From positions 248,001 through 312,000 of the forward strand of contig NZ_JAVFVV010000004.1 of the NCBI RefSeq assembly GCF_030929505.1: a stretch of 64,000 nucleotides of DNA. The letters are read 5' to 3'. The stretch comes from Mesorhizobium sp. LHD-90 (GTDB taxonomy: Bacteria; Pseudomonadota; Alphaproteobacteria; Rhizobiales; Rhizobiaceae). Position numbers and translations under genes: made by a program. Under the pieces are notes generated by a model. It did not search any database and had not been told where the DNA came from. It saw nothing but the letters and a program-made list of their open reading frames with translations. Shown in pieces: positions 17,851-27,587 of this stretch; within the stretch, counting starts at the first letter, position 1; each line of letters opens with the position of its first letter.

Positions 17851-19056
17851 ATGAGGATGAAGACGACAGCATTGCTGAGCGCGGCCATCGCAGCGCTTTC
17901 GGCCGGCACGGCATTCGCCGGCGAGGTGACCTGGTGGACGCCCAACTTCAACGAAGCGCGGGCAAAGACGCTGGTGGAAAAATTCCAGGCCGCCAATCCC
18001 GGCATCACGGTGAAGCTCGAGGTCACCACCACGGACGGCCTGCCGCAGCGCGTGCTGACCGCGTTGCAGTCGGGCGCCGCACCCGACATCGTCGACGTGC
18101 AGCATGGCTGGGTGAACGGCTACGCGCAGAACAAGCTGGTGCTGCCGCTGGACGAGGTGCTGAAGGACCGCGAGGACTATATCCCGGCGGCGCTGGAATA
18201 CGTCACCTGGGACAGCAAGCTGTGGGGCATCCCCTACCGCATCGAGACGCATGCGGTGATCTTCAACAAGGGCGACTTCACAGCCGCTGGCCTCGATCCG
18301 AACAAGCCGCCGCAGACCTGGGACGAACTGGTCGCGGCCGCCGAAAAGCTCTCCACCGACGGCAAGTCGGGCTTCGCCATTACCGGCGGCGGCGAGGTCG
18401 GCAACACCATCTTCCGCTCGCTGCCCTTCATGTGGATGGCCGGCGGCGGCATCATCTCCGACGACGGCAAGAAGGTGCTGGTCAACAGCCCCGAGAGCGT
18501 CAAGGCCGTGACCTTCTACACCGACTTCTTCAAGAACAAGCTGTCGCCGGCTTCCACCCTGGAGAATGACGGCACGGCCAACCGCCGGCTGTTCATCGCC
18601 GAAAAAGTGTCGATGTACCAGTCGGGCCAGTTCGACGTACCGTCGATCAAGAAGGAGAATGCCAAGATCGACGTCGGCGTCATGCCGATCCCGCATCCCG
18701 AGGGCAGCAAGACCGCCGCGATCCTCGGTGGTTGGAGCCTCGTCGTGCCGTCCTCGGCCAAGAACCCGGAAGAGGCGAAGACCTTCATCGCCTTCCTCGC
18801 GGAGTCCGACAGCCAGGCGGTGCTGACCGACACGTTCCCGGCGCGCATCTCGGCGATGAAGGCCGAGCGCTTCAACGATCCGATCCTCGATGTGTTCAAG
18901 CAGATGCTGCCCTACGGCCGGCCGGTGCCGGCGCATCCGCGCTGGGTGCAGATCAGCCAGGCGTATTTCGACGGCATCCAGCGCATCCTGCTCGGCGACG
19001 AGGACGCGCAGAAGGCCATGGACGGTGCCGCCGCAGAAATCGAGTCGCTGCTGTAA
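17851..19056 (+). CDS. Sugar ABC transporter substrate-binding protein (family 1)
   Basis: A 401-residue periplasmic binding protein. The signal peptide ends near GTAFAG; the mature start EVTWWTPNFNEARAKTLVEKF is typical of the UgpB/MalE group. Of the clustered ATGs (17845, 17851, 17857), 17851 has the best spacing (8 bp) from GGAGG at 17838. It lies 57 bp after the UxuA-like gene and leads the second complete importer of the window. The adjoining enzymes suggest uptake of a uronate, aldonate or related acid sugar, but this is inferred from context only. Confidence 0.9.
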   Translation: MRMKTTALLSAAIAALSAGTAFAGEVTWWTPNFNEARAKTLVEKFQAANPGITVKLEVTTTDGLPQRVLTALQSGAAPDIVDVQHGWVNGYAQNKLVLPLDEVLKDREDYIPAALEYVTWDSKLWGIPYRIETHAVIFNKGDFTAAGLDPNKPPQTWDELVAAAEKLSTDGKSGFAITGGGEVGNTIFRSLPFMWMAGGGIISDDGKKVLVNSPESVKAVTFYTDFFKNKLSPASTLENDGTANRRLFIAEKVSMYQSGQFDVPSIKKENAKIDVGVMPIPHPEGSKTAAILGGWSLVVPSSAKNPEEAKTFIAFLAESDSQAVLTDTFPARISAMKAERFNDPILDVFKQMLPYGRPVPAHPRWVQISQAYFDGIQRILLGDEDAQKAMDGAAAEIESLL

Positions 19057-19074
19057 CCAGAGCGCTCCTCCCCG

Positions 19075-19108
19075 GTGCCCCGGCGGCATTTTTTCGCCGC
19101 CGGGGCAC
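19075..19108 (+). promoter_or_regulatory. Strong intercistronic hairpin after binding protein gene
   Basis: A perfect 13-bp inverted repeat (GTGCCCCGGCGGC and its complement) encloses an 8-nt loop ATTTTTTC, with no U tract after the stem. It sits 18 bp after the binding protein stop and before the permease start, the usual place for a hairpin that protects the binding protein message and lowers permease expression. Confidence 0.7.
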
Positions 19109-19134
19109 TGAGTTCAAGCTGGATTTTCCCTAGA

Positions 19135-19992
19135 ATGCAGAGACAATCGACAGGCTATCTGTTCGTGTTGCCGGCGCTGATGCTGCTGGCTATGCTGATC
19201 GCCTATCCGGTCGCCTACACGGCGCTGCTCAGCGTCACCGACAACCAGGGCGAATATGTCGGGCTGGAGAACTTCCGGCGCATCCTGGCGGCGCGCGCCA
19301 CGCCCATCGCCTTCTGGAACACGCTGTGGTGGGTGTTCGGCTCGATCGTCTTCCAGGTCGTGCTGGGCGTGCTGACGGCGATCCTGCTCAACCAGAATTT
19401 CCGGGGCAGGGCGCTGGTGCGCTCCGTGACGCTCGTGCCGTGGGTGGTGCCGGGCATCGTCGCGGCCACCACCTGGGCGTGGATGCTGCACACCGAGTTC
19501 GGCATCATCAACTACATGCTGACGGCGCCCGGCCTCATCGACGAGCCGGTCGGCTGGCTGACCAACGGCCGCACGGTGATGCCGGTGATGATCGCCATCA
19601 ACGTCTGGAAGATGTTTCCCTTCGTCGCCATCATGGTGCTGGCGGGGCTGCAATCCATCCCCAACGACCTCTACGAGGCGGCGCGCATCGACGGCGCGAG
19701 TTTCTGGGAAGAGGTCTGGTACGTGATGCTGCCGCAGGTGCGCATGGTGATCGTCGCGGTCACCCTGCTGCTGGTGATCTGGGCGCTGAACCACATCACC
19801 ATCATCTACGCCATCACCAGGGGTGGCCCGGCCAACCGCACGCTGATCACGCCGATCCAGATTTTCCGCACCGCCTTCGAGGGCGTGCAGTTCAACCAGG
19901 CGGCCGCGCTGTCGGTGATGTTCTTCGGCGTCGCGATCGTGGTGGTGTTCGTCTACATCAAGACCCTCGCTTCCAGCGGTGACCAGCCATGA
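19135..19992 (+). CDS. Sugar ABC transporter permease (MalF/UgpA type)
   Basis: A 285-residue permease starting MQRQSTGYLFVLPALMLLAM at 19135; the frame is open to 19075 but the upstream codons are the hairpin. The EAA loop is LYEAARIDGASFWEEVWYVMLP. About six membrane segments are visible. It overlaps the following permease by ATGA. Partner of the binding protein at 17851 and the ATPase at 21694. Confidence 0.92.
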   Translation: MQRQSTGYLFVLPALMLLAMLIAYPVAYTALLSVTDNQGEYVGLENFRRILAARATPIAFWNTLWWVFGSIVFQVVLGVLTAILLNQNFRGRALVRSVTLVPWVVPGIVAATTWAWMLHTEFGIINYMLTAPGLIDEPVGWLTNGRTVMPVMIAINVWKMFPFVAIMVLAGLQSIPNDLYEAARIDGASFWEEVWYVMLPQVRMVIVAVTLLLVIWALNHITIIYAITRGGPANRTLITPIQIFRTAFEGVQFNQAAALSVMFFGVAIVVVFVYIKTLASSGDQP

Positions 19993-20840
19993 GCGCCAAG
20001 GCGGAAACCCTGAAGCGCCCCGGCCTCGGCCGTCCGCTGATCATCGTCGGTTCGGTGCTGGTGGTCGTGGTCTGCCTGTTCCCGTTCTGGTGGATGGCGC
20101 TGTCGTCGGTGAAGACGCTGCGCGAACTCTATACGATCCCGCCGATCTGGTGGCCGGAAGCGCCGACCTGGGACAATTACCGCAAGGTTTTGTTCGAATC
20201 GAACATACCGCGCTATTTCCTCAACAGCCTGGTGATCTCGATCGGCGCAACCGCACTGGCGCTGGTGCTGGCGGTCTTCGCCTCCTACGGCTTCGCGCGC
20301 TTCAACTTCAGGGGCAAGCCGTTGCTGCAGTCTTTCGTGCTGGTCGGGCAGTTGCTGCCCACCGCAGCAATCATCGTGCCGCTGTTCATCACGCTAAGGG
20401 TGTTGGGACTGGTCAACACCTATTGGGGCCTGATCCTGGTCTACATGATCATCACCCTGCCGCTCTCGGTGTGGATGCTGACCAGCTACTTCAAGGCGAT
20501 CCCGGTCGAACTCGAGGAAGCGGCGATCATCGACGGGGCGAGCCGGCTCGGCTGCCTGCTGCGCATCACGCTGCCGCTGTCGCTGCCGGGCATCGTCTCG
20601 GTGCTGGTCTACGCCTTCGTCACCACCTGGAACGAGTTCATCTTCGCGCTGTGCTTCGCCACCGATTCCTCGGTGAAGACCTTGCCGATCGGGCTCGCGG
20701 AGTTCTCCACCGAATTCAACACCGACTGGGGTGCCGTCATGGCCGCCTCGGTGGTGATGACGCTGCCCATCGCGCTCCTGTTCCTGTCCATGCAGCGCCT
20801 GTTCATCGGCGGTCTCACCGCCGGGGCCACCAAAGGTTGA
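19989..20840 (+). CDS. Sugar ABC transporter permease (MalG/UgpE type)
   Basis: A 283-residue second permease with the EAA loop LEEAAIIDGASRLGCLLRITLPLS, ending in LFIGGLTAGATKG, the usual C-terminus of this family. Its start lies within the stop of the first permease. The ATPase of the system is separated from it by the aldo-keto reductase gene. Confidence 0.92.
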   Translation: MSAKAETLKRPGLGRPLIIVGSVLVVVVCLFPFWWMALSSVKTLRELYTIPPIWWPEAPTWDNYRKVLFESNIPRYFLNSLVISIGATALALVLAVFASYGFARFNFRGKPLLQSFVLVGQLLPTAAIIVPLFITLRVLGLVNTYWGLILVYMIITLPLSVWMLTSYFKAIPVELEEAAIIDGASRLGCLLRITLPLSLPGIVSVLVYAFVTTWNEFIFALCFATDSSVKTLPIGLAEFSTEFNTDWGAVMAASVVMTLPIALLFLSMQRLFIGGLTAGATKG

Positions 20841-20855
20841 TCGAGGCAATTGCTG

Positions 20856-21668
20856 ATGAATTCTTCTTCTATCCCGCAGATGGGGCTTGGCACGTTCGGC
20901 CGTACCGGCGACGCCGGCATCGAAGCGCTCCTGACCGCCATCGAGGTCGGCTACAGGCATATCGATACGGCGCAGAGTTACGACACAGAAAGCAGCGTCG
21001 GGGCCGCGATCCGCCGCTCCGGCCTGCCGCGCGGCGATTTCTTCGTCACCACCAAAGTGGCCGACACCAATCTCGACAAGGCGAGTTTCATGCCGAGCGT
21101 CGAGAAGAGCCTGGAAACCCTCGGCATGGACAGGGTCGACCTGCTGCTGATCCACTGGCCGTCGCAGCACGACCAGGTTCCGTTCGAGCACTACATGCTG
21201 GCGCTCGCCGAAGCGAAGGCCAAGGGTTTCGCACGTCTGATCGGCGTGTCCAACTTCCCGATCGCCGATCTGGAACGCACCCGCGCGCTGCTCGGCGAGG
21301 GCGCCATCGCCACCGACCAGGTGGAGATCCATCCCTATCTGCAATCGCCAAAACTCAGGGATTTTTCGCGCTCGCGCAGCCTGACGCTGACGGCCTACCA
21401 GCCGCTCTACAAGGGCAAGGTCAATGACGATCCTGTTCTCAGGAAAATCGGGGCGTCGCATGGCGTGAGCGCGGCGGCGGCGGGGCTCGCCTTCCTGATG
21501 CAGGAAGGGCATGTCGTCATTCCCGCCTCGTCCAGCCGGGCGAACCTCGATGGCAATTTCGCCGCGCTCAAAGTGCGGTTGAGCGAGGACGAGATGAACC
21601 GCATCCGCGCGCTCGACCGCGGCCTGCGCCACATTAACCCGACCAAGTCGCCGCGCTGGGACGACTGA
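20856..21668 (+). CDS. Aldo/keto reductase
   Basis: A 270-residue NAD(P)H-dependent oxidoreductase of the AKR fold. The catalytic tetrad is visible: Asp in GYRHIDTAQSY and Tyr in the same motif, Lys in VTTKVADTNL, His in LLIHWPS. The C-terminal cofactor-binding region contains VIPASSSRANLDGNF. A TTG at 20850 is possible but the ATG at 20856 with GAGG upstream is preferred. Placed within the importer operon, it probably reduces or oxidises the imported sugar or a pathway carbonyl. Confidence 0.88.
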   Translation: MNSSSIPQMGLGTFGRTGDAGIEALLTAIEVGYRHIDTAQSYDTESSVGAAIRRSGLPRGDFFVTTKVADTNLDKASFMPSVEKSLETLGMDRVDLLLIHWPSQHDQVPFEHYMLALAEAKAKGFARLIGVSNFPIADLERTRALLGEGAIATDQVEIHPYLQSPKLRDFSRSRSLTLTAYQPLYKGKVNDDPVLRKIGASHGVSAAAAGLAFLMQEGHVVIPASSSRANLDGNFAALKVRLSEDEMNRIRALDRGLRHINPTKSPRWDD

Positions 21669-21693
21669 CCGGCGCCAATTCGGGAGATCTTTC

Positions 21694-22752
<1,059 letters not shown>

Positions 22753-22796
22753 ACCAGCCGCGTCAAACCATTTTACCCCAACATCGAGGTTCTCCT

Positions 22797-23546
22797 TTGC
22801 AATCCCCCTCCGACATCAAGGACATCGTCCGCCCGCCGCGTCATCTCTCCGACGCGCTGGCCGCGATCGGCACCGCAACTGCCAGCAGCGAGCTCAGCCT
22901 GATGGGCATCCGCGACCCGCATATCCATGGGCCGATGCCGCTGAAGTCCGGCCGCTCGGTGGCCGGCCCGGCGCTGACGCTGCAAATGATGCCGAAGCGC
23001 GAGGACCTTTACGGCACCAACGAATACGACAATCCGGAACTGCAACTGCATCGCCATGTGCTCTATCCGGCGCAGGCCGGCGACATGGTGGTGGTCGACG
23101 CGCGCGGCGACATGGCGAGCGGCATCTTTGGCGAGATGATGCTGACCTTCTTCGCCGGCCGGAAAGGCGCGGGCGTCGTCGTCGACGGCTGCATCCGCGA
23201 TTCCGCAAAAGCCAAGGAACTCGACCTCGGCATCTGGGTGAAGGGCGTGACGCCCAATTATCACGCGCAGACCAGCCTCATCCCCTTCGCCGTCAACGTT
23301 CCCGTCGCCTGCGGCGGGGCGCTGGTGATGCCGGGCGACATCATCGTCGCCGACGACGATGGCGTGGTGGTGGTGCCTGTGGCGCTGGCGCCGCAACTCA
23401 TCGAGCGGGCGAGCGAACATGCCGAATGGGAGGAGTTTTCGCGGTTCCGCCTGTCGCAGGGCGGCGACCTGCGCAAATATTACCCGCTCACCGAGGCTGT
23501 GCGGGACGAATACATCGCCTGGCGCAACGCCCAGGGCAAGCCGTGA
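22797..23546 (+). CDS. RraA-family aldolase-like protein (HMG/CHA aldolase type)
   Basis: A 249-residue protein of the RraA/dimethylmenaquinone methyltransferase superfamily. It shows GDMVVVDARGD, then GAGVVVDGCIRDSAKAKE, whose Arg-Asp pair binds the metal-pyruvate enolate in 4-hydroxy-4-methyl-2-oxoglutarate aldolases, and GDIIVADDDGVVVVP. The start is TTG at 22797 with GAGG upstream. In a pathway producing 2-keto-3-deoxy acids, a class II pyruvate aldolase of this type would split off pyruvate. The exact acceptor is unknown. Confidence 0.8.
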   Translation: MQSPSDIKDIVRPPRHLSDALAAIGTATASSELSLMGIRDPHIHGPMPLKSGRSVAGPALTLQMMPKREDLYGTNEYDNPELQLHRHVLYPAQAGDMVVVDARGDMASGIFGEMMLTFFAGRKGAGVVVDGCIRDSAKAKELDLGIWVKGVTPNYHAQTSLIPFAVNVPVACGGALVMPGDIIVADDDGVVVVPVALAPQLIERASEHAEWEEFSRFRLSQGGDLRKYYPLTEAVRDEYIAWRNAQGKP

Positions 23547-23630
23547 GCCAGAGCACCGGTTGCAGCCGGCCGGCGCATCCGGCACCTTGATCGGACACGA
23601 CACGTCCCAGGCGCATCAGGGAGACGAGGC

Positions 23631-24128
23631 ATGTACAAGAACATGGCGGGGTCGGCGCACAGGCTCGCCCCGCCCGAGATCGCGGTGAAGGCCGAGCCGG
23701 ACGACGAGCGGGTGTGGGTGCCTCAGGCCGACCGCGTCTGGTTCCGGCCGTTGATGCTCAACACTTTGCAAGGCCAGTGGTGCAACCTTTTGCGCGTGCG
23801 CCGCTCCGGCGTGCTGTCGCGGCACCTGCATCCCAACCCGGTGCACGGCTATGTCATCAAGGGAAGGTGGCACTATCGCGAGCACGACTGGATCGCCGAG
23901 ACGGGCTCCTATGTGTTCGAGCCGCCGGGCGAGATCCACACGCTGCTGGTGCCGGAGGACTGCTCGGAGATGATCACCTTCTTCAACATCACCGGCTCGA
24001 TGGTCTATCTCGACGAGAACAACAAGCACGTCGGCTACGAGGACGTGTTCACCAAGATCGACATGTGCCGGGCGCATTATGAGAGCGTCGGGCTGGGCGC
24101 CGATTATGTTGATCAGTTTGTTCGCTAA
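23631..24128 (+). CDS. Cupin protein (2,4'-dihydroxyacetophenone dioxygenase-like)
   Basis: A 165-residue cupin. The metal-binding His cluster is seen in SRHLHPNPVHGYVIKG, and the second cupin motif in FEPPGEIHTLLVP. The C-terminal MVYLDENNKHVGYEDVFTKIDMCRAHYESVG matches the 2,4'-dihydroxyacetophenone dioxygenase group of single-domain cupins. Whether it is a dioxygenase here or a sugar-acid isomerase-type cupin is open. Follows the aldolase by 84 bp and precedes the SDR by 12 bp. Confidence 0.75.
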   Translation: MYKNMAGSAHRLAPPEIAVKAEPDDERVWVPQADRVWFRPLMLNTLQGQWCNLLRVRRSGVLSRHLHPNPVHGYVIKGRWHYREHDWIAETGSYVFEPPGEIHTLLVPEDCSEMITFFNITGSMVYLDENNKHVGYEDVFTKIDMCRAHYESVGLGADYVDQFVR

Positions 24129-24140
24129 CTGAGGCAGGTC

Positions 24141-24908
24141 GTGAGCACAGGGGAGACGGAAACGGACTCGCGTTGGCCGGCAGACTGGTTCACCGGGCGG
24201 CGGGTTCTGGTCACCGGCGGCACGTCGGGCATCGGCGCCGGCGTGGCGCGCGCCTTCCTGCGCGCCGGCGGCATGGTGACGGCTACCGGCGTGACGCAGG
24301 CCGAAATCGACGCGCTGGCCGGCGATACCGATTTGGGCAGCGCATTGGTCGAACTGCTCGACGTGCGTGATGACCAGGCCGTCAAGGCATTGGTTTCGCG
24401 CCTGCCGGCGCTCGACATCGTGGTCAACTGCGCCGGCATCATCCGGCGCGGCGAGGAACTCGATCCGAAAATTTTCGACCAGGTGGTCGACATCAATCTC
24501 GGCGGCACTATGCGGGTCTGCGCCGCCGCCCGGCCGCTGCTGGCACGTTCGGGGCAAGGCGCAATCGTCAATCTCGCCTCAATGCTGTCCTTCTTCGGCG
24601 GCGGGCTGGTGCCGGGTTATGCTGCGAGCAAGGGCGGCATCTCGCAGCTCACGAAATCGCTGGCCATCGCCTACGCGGGCGACAACATCAGGGTTAATGC
24701 CGTCGCGCCAGGCTGGATCGAGACACCGCTGACCACGGCGTTGCGCGAGGATGCCGGTCGTTCCGACGCCATCCTGGCGCGTACCCCACTGAAGCGCTGG
24801 GGCAAGCCGGCGGATGTGGCCGGAGCGGTGCTGTTCCTGTGCTCGCCGGTCGCCTCCTTCATCACCGGCAGCACGCTGGTGGTCGACGGCGGCTATTCGA
24901 TCACCTAG
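24141..24908 (+). CDS. Short-chain dehydrogenase/reductase
   Basis: A 255-residue classical SDR. The NAD(P) motif is LVTGGTSGIGAGVARAF, the structural motif VVNCAGII, the catalytic Ser lies in NLASMLS and the Tyr-Lys pair in YAASKGG. It ends GSTLVVDGGYSIT. GTG start at 24141. The last gene of the sugar-acid unit; a dehydrogenase step on the substrate or an intermediate is likely. Confidence 0.88.
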   Translation: MSTGETETDSRWPADWFTGRRVLVTGGTSGIGAGVARAFLRAGGMVTATGVTQAEIDALAGDTDLGSALVELLDVRDDQAVKALVSRLPALDIVVNCAGIIRRGEELDPKIFDQVVDINLGGTMRVCAAARPLLARSGQGAIVNLASMLSFFGGGLVPGYAASKGGISQLTKSLAIAYAGDNIRVNAVAPGWIETPLTTALREDAGRSDAILARTPLKRWGKPADVAGAVLFLCSPVASFITGSTLVVDGGYSIT

Positions 24909-25047
24909 TCGCGAGCGAGCCCGGCGGGGGCTTAGGCGCGACAGCTCGGAACCACTTGCTGGTCTCGCGGTTTCAATGCTTTGGGGATGCCGGGACGAGC
25001 AGCACAAAAATCGCGTCGGCATGCCGTCCATGCGGAGGGCTATCATC

Positions 25048-25356
25048 ATGAACGTTGCCAATCTACAGCTTGAGGGCCTGCTGATGGCGGTCGCCTCGGT
25101 CAACAATTTGCTCGTCCAAAAAGGACTCCTGACGGTCGATGACGTCGATCTCGCGCTGCGCCGGGCGGAGGCCGGCCTGACCAGCGACGAACGCCTGCAT
25201 GAAGACATGTCGCCGGCCAACCGCGATGCCGTGTGCTTTCCGATCAGGCTGCTGCGCATGGCCAACAACGCGCAGGGCGAGACCACCGTGCCGTCCTTCT
25301 CCGAGCTGACGCGCCTCGTGGGAAGCACGAAACGGCCCTACAACGACCAGATGTGA
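25048..25356 (+). CDS. Small hypothetical protein
   Basis: A 102-residue protein with no recognised domain. It is soluble and starts MNVANLQLEGLLMAVASVNNLLVQKGLLTVDDVD, suggesting a helical dimerisation region. ATG at 25048 has GGAGGG ten bases upstream, which decides the start over the longer open frame. Similar short proteins with a VNNLLVQKGLLT-type stretch are common hypotheticals; I cannot assign a role. Confidence 0.6.
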   Translation: MNVANLQLEGLLMAVASVNNLLVQKGLLTVDDVDLALRRAEAGLTSDERLHEDMSPANRDAVCFPIRLLRMANNAQGETTVPSFSELTRLVGSTKRPYNDQM

Positions 25357-25459
25357 GCCGAGGTCTGCCGGTCCTCAGACCATCACGGCCCCGACGATCG
25401 GCAGGCAGCAGGGTGGACAGCCGCCCGGTTGTGTCTATCTTTGCGCATCGGAGGCTTTC

Positions 25460-25762
25460 ATGGTCCGCTCTCTTCTTGTCGTTCTTGCCACCCTGATCGC
25501 GACCGATGCCTATGCGATCGCCCGGTTCTCGTCCAACCGCATGAGTTGCGCGCGCGTGCAGCAGTCAGTCCGCGACAATGGCGCGGCGATCGTCAGTTAC
25601 ACCTCCAGGCGCGGCAATCCGCTCTACGACCGTTTCGTGCGCAGCGCGCAGTTTTGCCAGGGCGGGGAGGTCACCGAGATCGTCTACATTACCGCAGCCG
25701 ACACCCAGTCCTGCCCGGTCCTGCGGTGCGAGGAATTCGAGCCGCCGTTCAACATGCGATAG
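25460..25762 (+). CDS. Small exported hypothetical protein
   Basis: A 100-residue protein with a short signal peptide (MVRSLLVVLATLIATDAYA) and four Cys in the mature part that could form two disulfides. No known domain. The ATG has GGAGG upstream at 25449. Probably periplasmic or secreted. Function unknown. Confidence 0.6.
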   Translation: MVRSLLVVLATLIATDAYAIARFSSNRMSCARVQQSVRDNGAAIVSYTSRRGNPLYDRFVRSAQFCQGGEVTEIVYITAADTQSCPVLRCEEFEPPFNMR

Positions 25763-25909
25763 AATCGACGCCCGGCGCGGCACGGCCGCAACGGCTTCGG
25801 CGGGCTCCGCCGTCAATGCGGCAAGCGGCTTGGTGTTTTGCTGGGAATGGTTGGCCATGACCGCGCAGCGCCGTTCTATGTCATGCCGGAAAATCGGTCT
25901 GCCGGCGGT

Positions 25910-27457
25910 TCAAGGAATGGAGCGGTTCGACTTCGTCGTCATCGGCGCTGGTACGGTCGCGGGGGACGATCCACGGGTATTTTCAAGCACCCGAGCCAGG
26001 TCCTCGACGCCCTTGCGGATGGCGCGCGGCGCGATCGCGCTGACGCCGAGCACGAGACCCTTCTCGGCGATCGGCTCGATGCAGAAACGGCCGAGCGTGG
26101 ACACGGTCAGCCCGGCCTTCGCGGCGCCTTCCTCGACGGCATCCTCCTGGTGGCGCGGATCGACAAAACGGCCGACCACGTGAAAGCCGGCGGCGGAGCG
26201 GGCGACATCCAACAGGCCGCCAAGGCGCTTGCCGGCTTCGTCGTGAAAAACCTCGTGCCGCTCGCGATAGATGTCGCGCATGCGGCGCAGGTGCGTGGCG
26301 AAGTGGCCCTCGGTGATGAAGGCCGCCGTCACTGCCTGGATGCTCGACGGCACGCCGTGCAGGAAAGCGCCGGAAATGCGCCGGAACACCGGCACCAGCG
26401 GCTGCGGCGCGACATAAAAACCCAGCCGCAGCGAGGGGAACATCGCCTTGGAGAAGGTGCCGACATAGATCACGCGCTCGGCTTGGTCGGCGCTTTTCAG
26501 CGTCGGCAGTGGCCGGCCGTCGTAGCGGAACTCGCCGTCATAGTCGTCCTCGACAATCCAGGCGTCGCGCTCGTTGGCGACGCTCAAGAGATGCGCGCGG
26601 CGCTCGAGGCTCATCTCCGCGCCGGTCGGATGCTGGTGCGCCGGCGTGACAAAAGCCAGCCGAAAATCCGGGGCGAGGCGCAGGCCTGCCTCGACCGACA
26701 GCCCCTCGGCATCGACCGGCACCGGCGCCATGGCGGCGCCGCAGGCGATGAAGGAGTTGCGCGCGCCGATCGCGCCGGGATTTTCGAACCACACCCGGTC
26801 GCCCCGGTTGAGCAGCACCCGGCCGATCAGGTCGAACGCCTGCTGCGCGCCGTTGACGATAAAGATCTGCCCAGCCTCGCAGGCGATGCCGCGGCTGCCG
26901 CGCAAATGGCCGGCGATCGCCTGGCGCAGCGACGGCAGGCCGTCGGGATCGGAATAACCCATCACCGTGTCGCGCGCCTCGCTCCAGTGCTTTGCCGACA
27001 GCCGCGACCAGACGGCGAGCGGGAAGGCGTCATAGTCGGGCAGGCCGGTGATGAAGGCGCGCGGCTTTGCCGGATGTGTCAACCGCTGGAAAAATTTCGG
27101 CGAAGCCTCGGCGATCAGGTCGGCCAGCTTGGTCGTCGCCGGGCGCTCGGCGTCGACCACCAGCCGGGCGTTCGGCCGCCGCGCCTCGGCCGCCTCGGAG
27201 ACGAACGAACCGGAGCCGGTGCGCGACACCACCAGCCCCTCGGAGACCAGCCGCTCGAACACGGCGATGGCCGTGGTGCGGGAAATCTTCAGTTCGGCGG
27301 CGAAGGTGCGGCTCGACGGCAGCCGCTTGCCGGCCGCGAGGTCGCCCGAGACGATCAACTGCTTGACGGCGTTGTAGACCTGCGAGGTCACCGATCTTTG
27401 AGAGGCGCGGTCGATCGAGATCGCGAACAGCAACTCGCCCCCCGAACGCTTCACCAT
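25910..27457 (-). CDS. MocR/TauR-type regulator (GntR HTH fused to aminotransferase fold)
   Basis: A 515-residue MocR protein. Residues about 15-85 form a GntR winged HTH (RSVTSQVYNAVKQLIVSGDLAAG... then LKISRTTAIAVFERL); from about 120 on is a fold-type I aminotransferase domain with PLP-binding Lys in YVGTFSKAMFPSLRLGF and VEDDYDGEF. MocR proteins bind PLP and often control PLP or amino-compound metabolism; TauR of Rhodobacter, which controls taurine use and xsc, is in this family. The start 27457 follows the domain; upstream codons to 27646 overlap the divergent gene. It diverges from the dehydratase at 27588 and lies about 2.7 kb from xsc. Confidence 0.88.
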   Translation of the reverse strand: MVKRSGGELLFAISIDRASQRSVTSQVYNAVKQLIVSGDLAAGKRLPSSRTFAAELKISRTTAIAVFERLVSEGLVVSRTGSGSFVSEAAEARRPNARLVVDAERPATTKLADLIAEASPKFFQRLTHPAKPRAFITGLPDYDAFPLAVWSRLSAKHWSEARDTVMGYSDPDGLPSLRQAIAGHLRGSRGIACEAGQIFIVNGAQQAFDLIGRVLLNRGDRVWFENPGAIGARNSFIACGAAMAPVPVDAEGLSVEAGLRLAPDFRLAFVTPAHQHPTGAEMSLERRAHLLSVANERDAWIVEDDYDGEFRYDGRPLPTLKSADQAERVIYVGTFSKAMFPSLRLGFYVAPQPLVPVFRRISGAFLHGVPSSIQAVTAAFITEGHFATHLRRMRDIYRERHEVFHDEAGKRLGGLLDVARSAAGFHVVGRFVDPRHQEDAVEEGAAKAGLTVSTLGRFCIEPIAEKGLVLGVSAIAPRAIRKGVEDLARVLENTRGSSPATVPAPMTTKSNRSIP

Positions 27458-27480
27458 GCCTTGCCGTACCCGCGGTCCCG

Positions 27481-27501
27481 GCGCGAACGATCGGTTCGCG
27501 C
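27481..27501. promoter_or_regulatory. Candidate MocR operator (8-bp inverted repeat)
   Basis: GCGCGAAC and its exact complement GTTCGCGC are separated by 5 bp and lie in the 130-bp region between the MocR gene and the divergent dehydratase gene. Position and symmetry make it the best candidate binding site for the regulator. Confidence 0.5.
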
Positions 27502-27587
27502 GAATTTCGAGAATGGACCTTACACGGCCCGCCTGCCGGGACGATAGAGCCTGTGGCACGCGGCAGGCGCGCACCGGCGGGGACAAG

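Noticed and set aside
16693-19089. 798-codon open frame on the minus strand
   Set aside because: Antisense to the UxuA-like and binding protein genes, whose products are clearly real; no domain in the shadow.
25838-27547. 569-codon open frame on the plus strand
   Set aside because: Antisense to the MocR regulator, which has clear HTH and PLP motifs.
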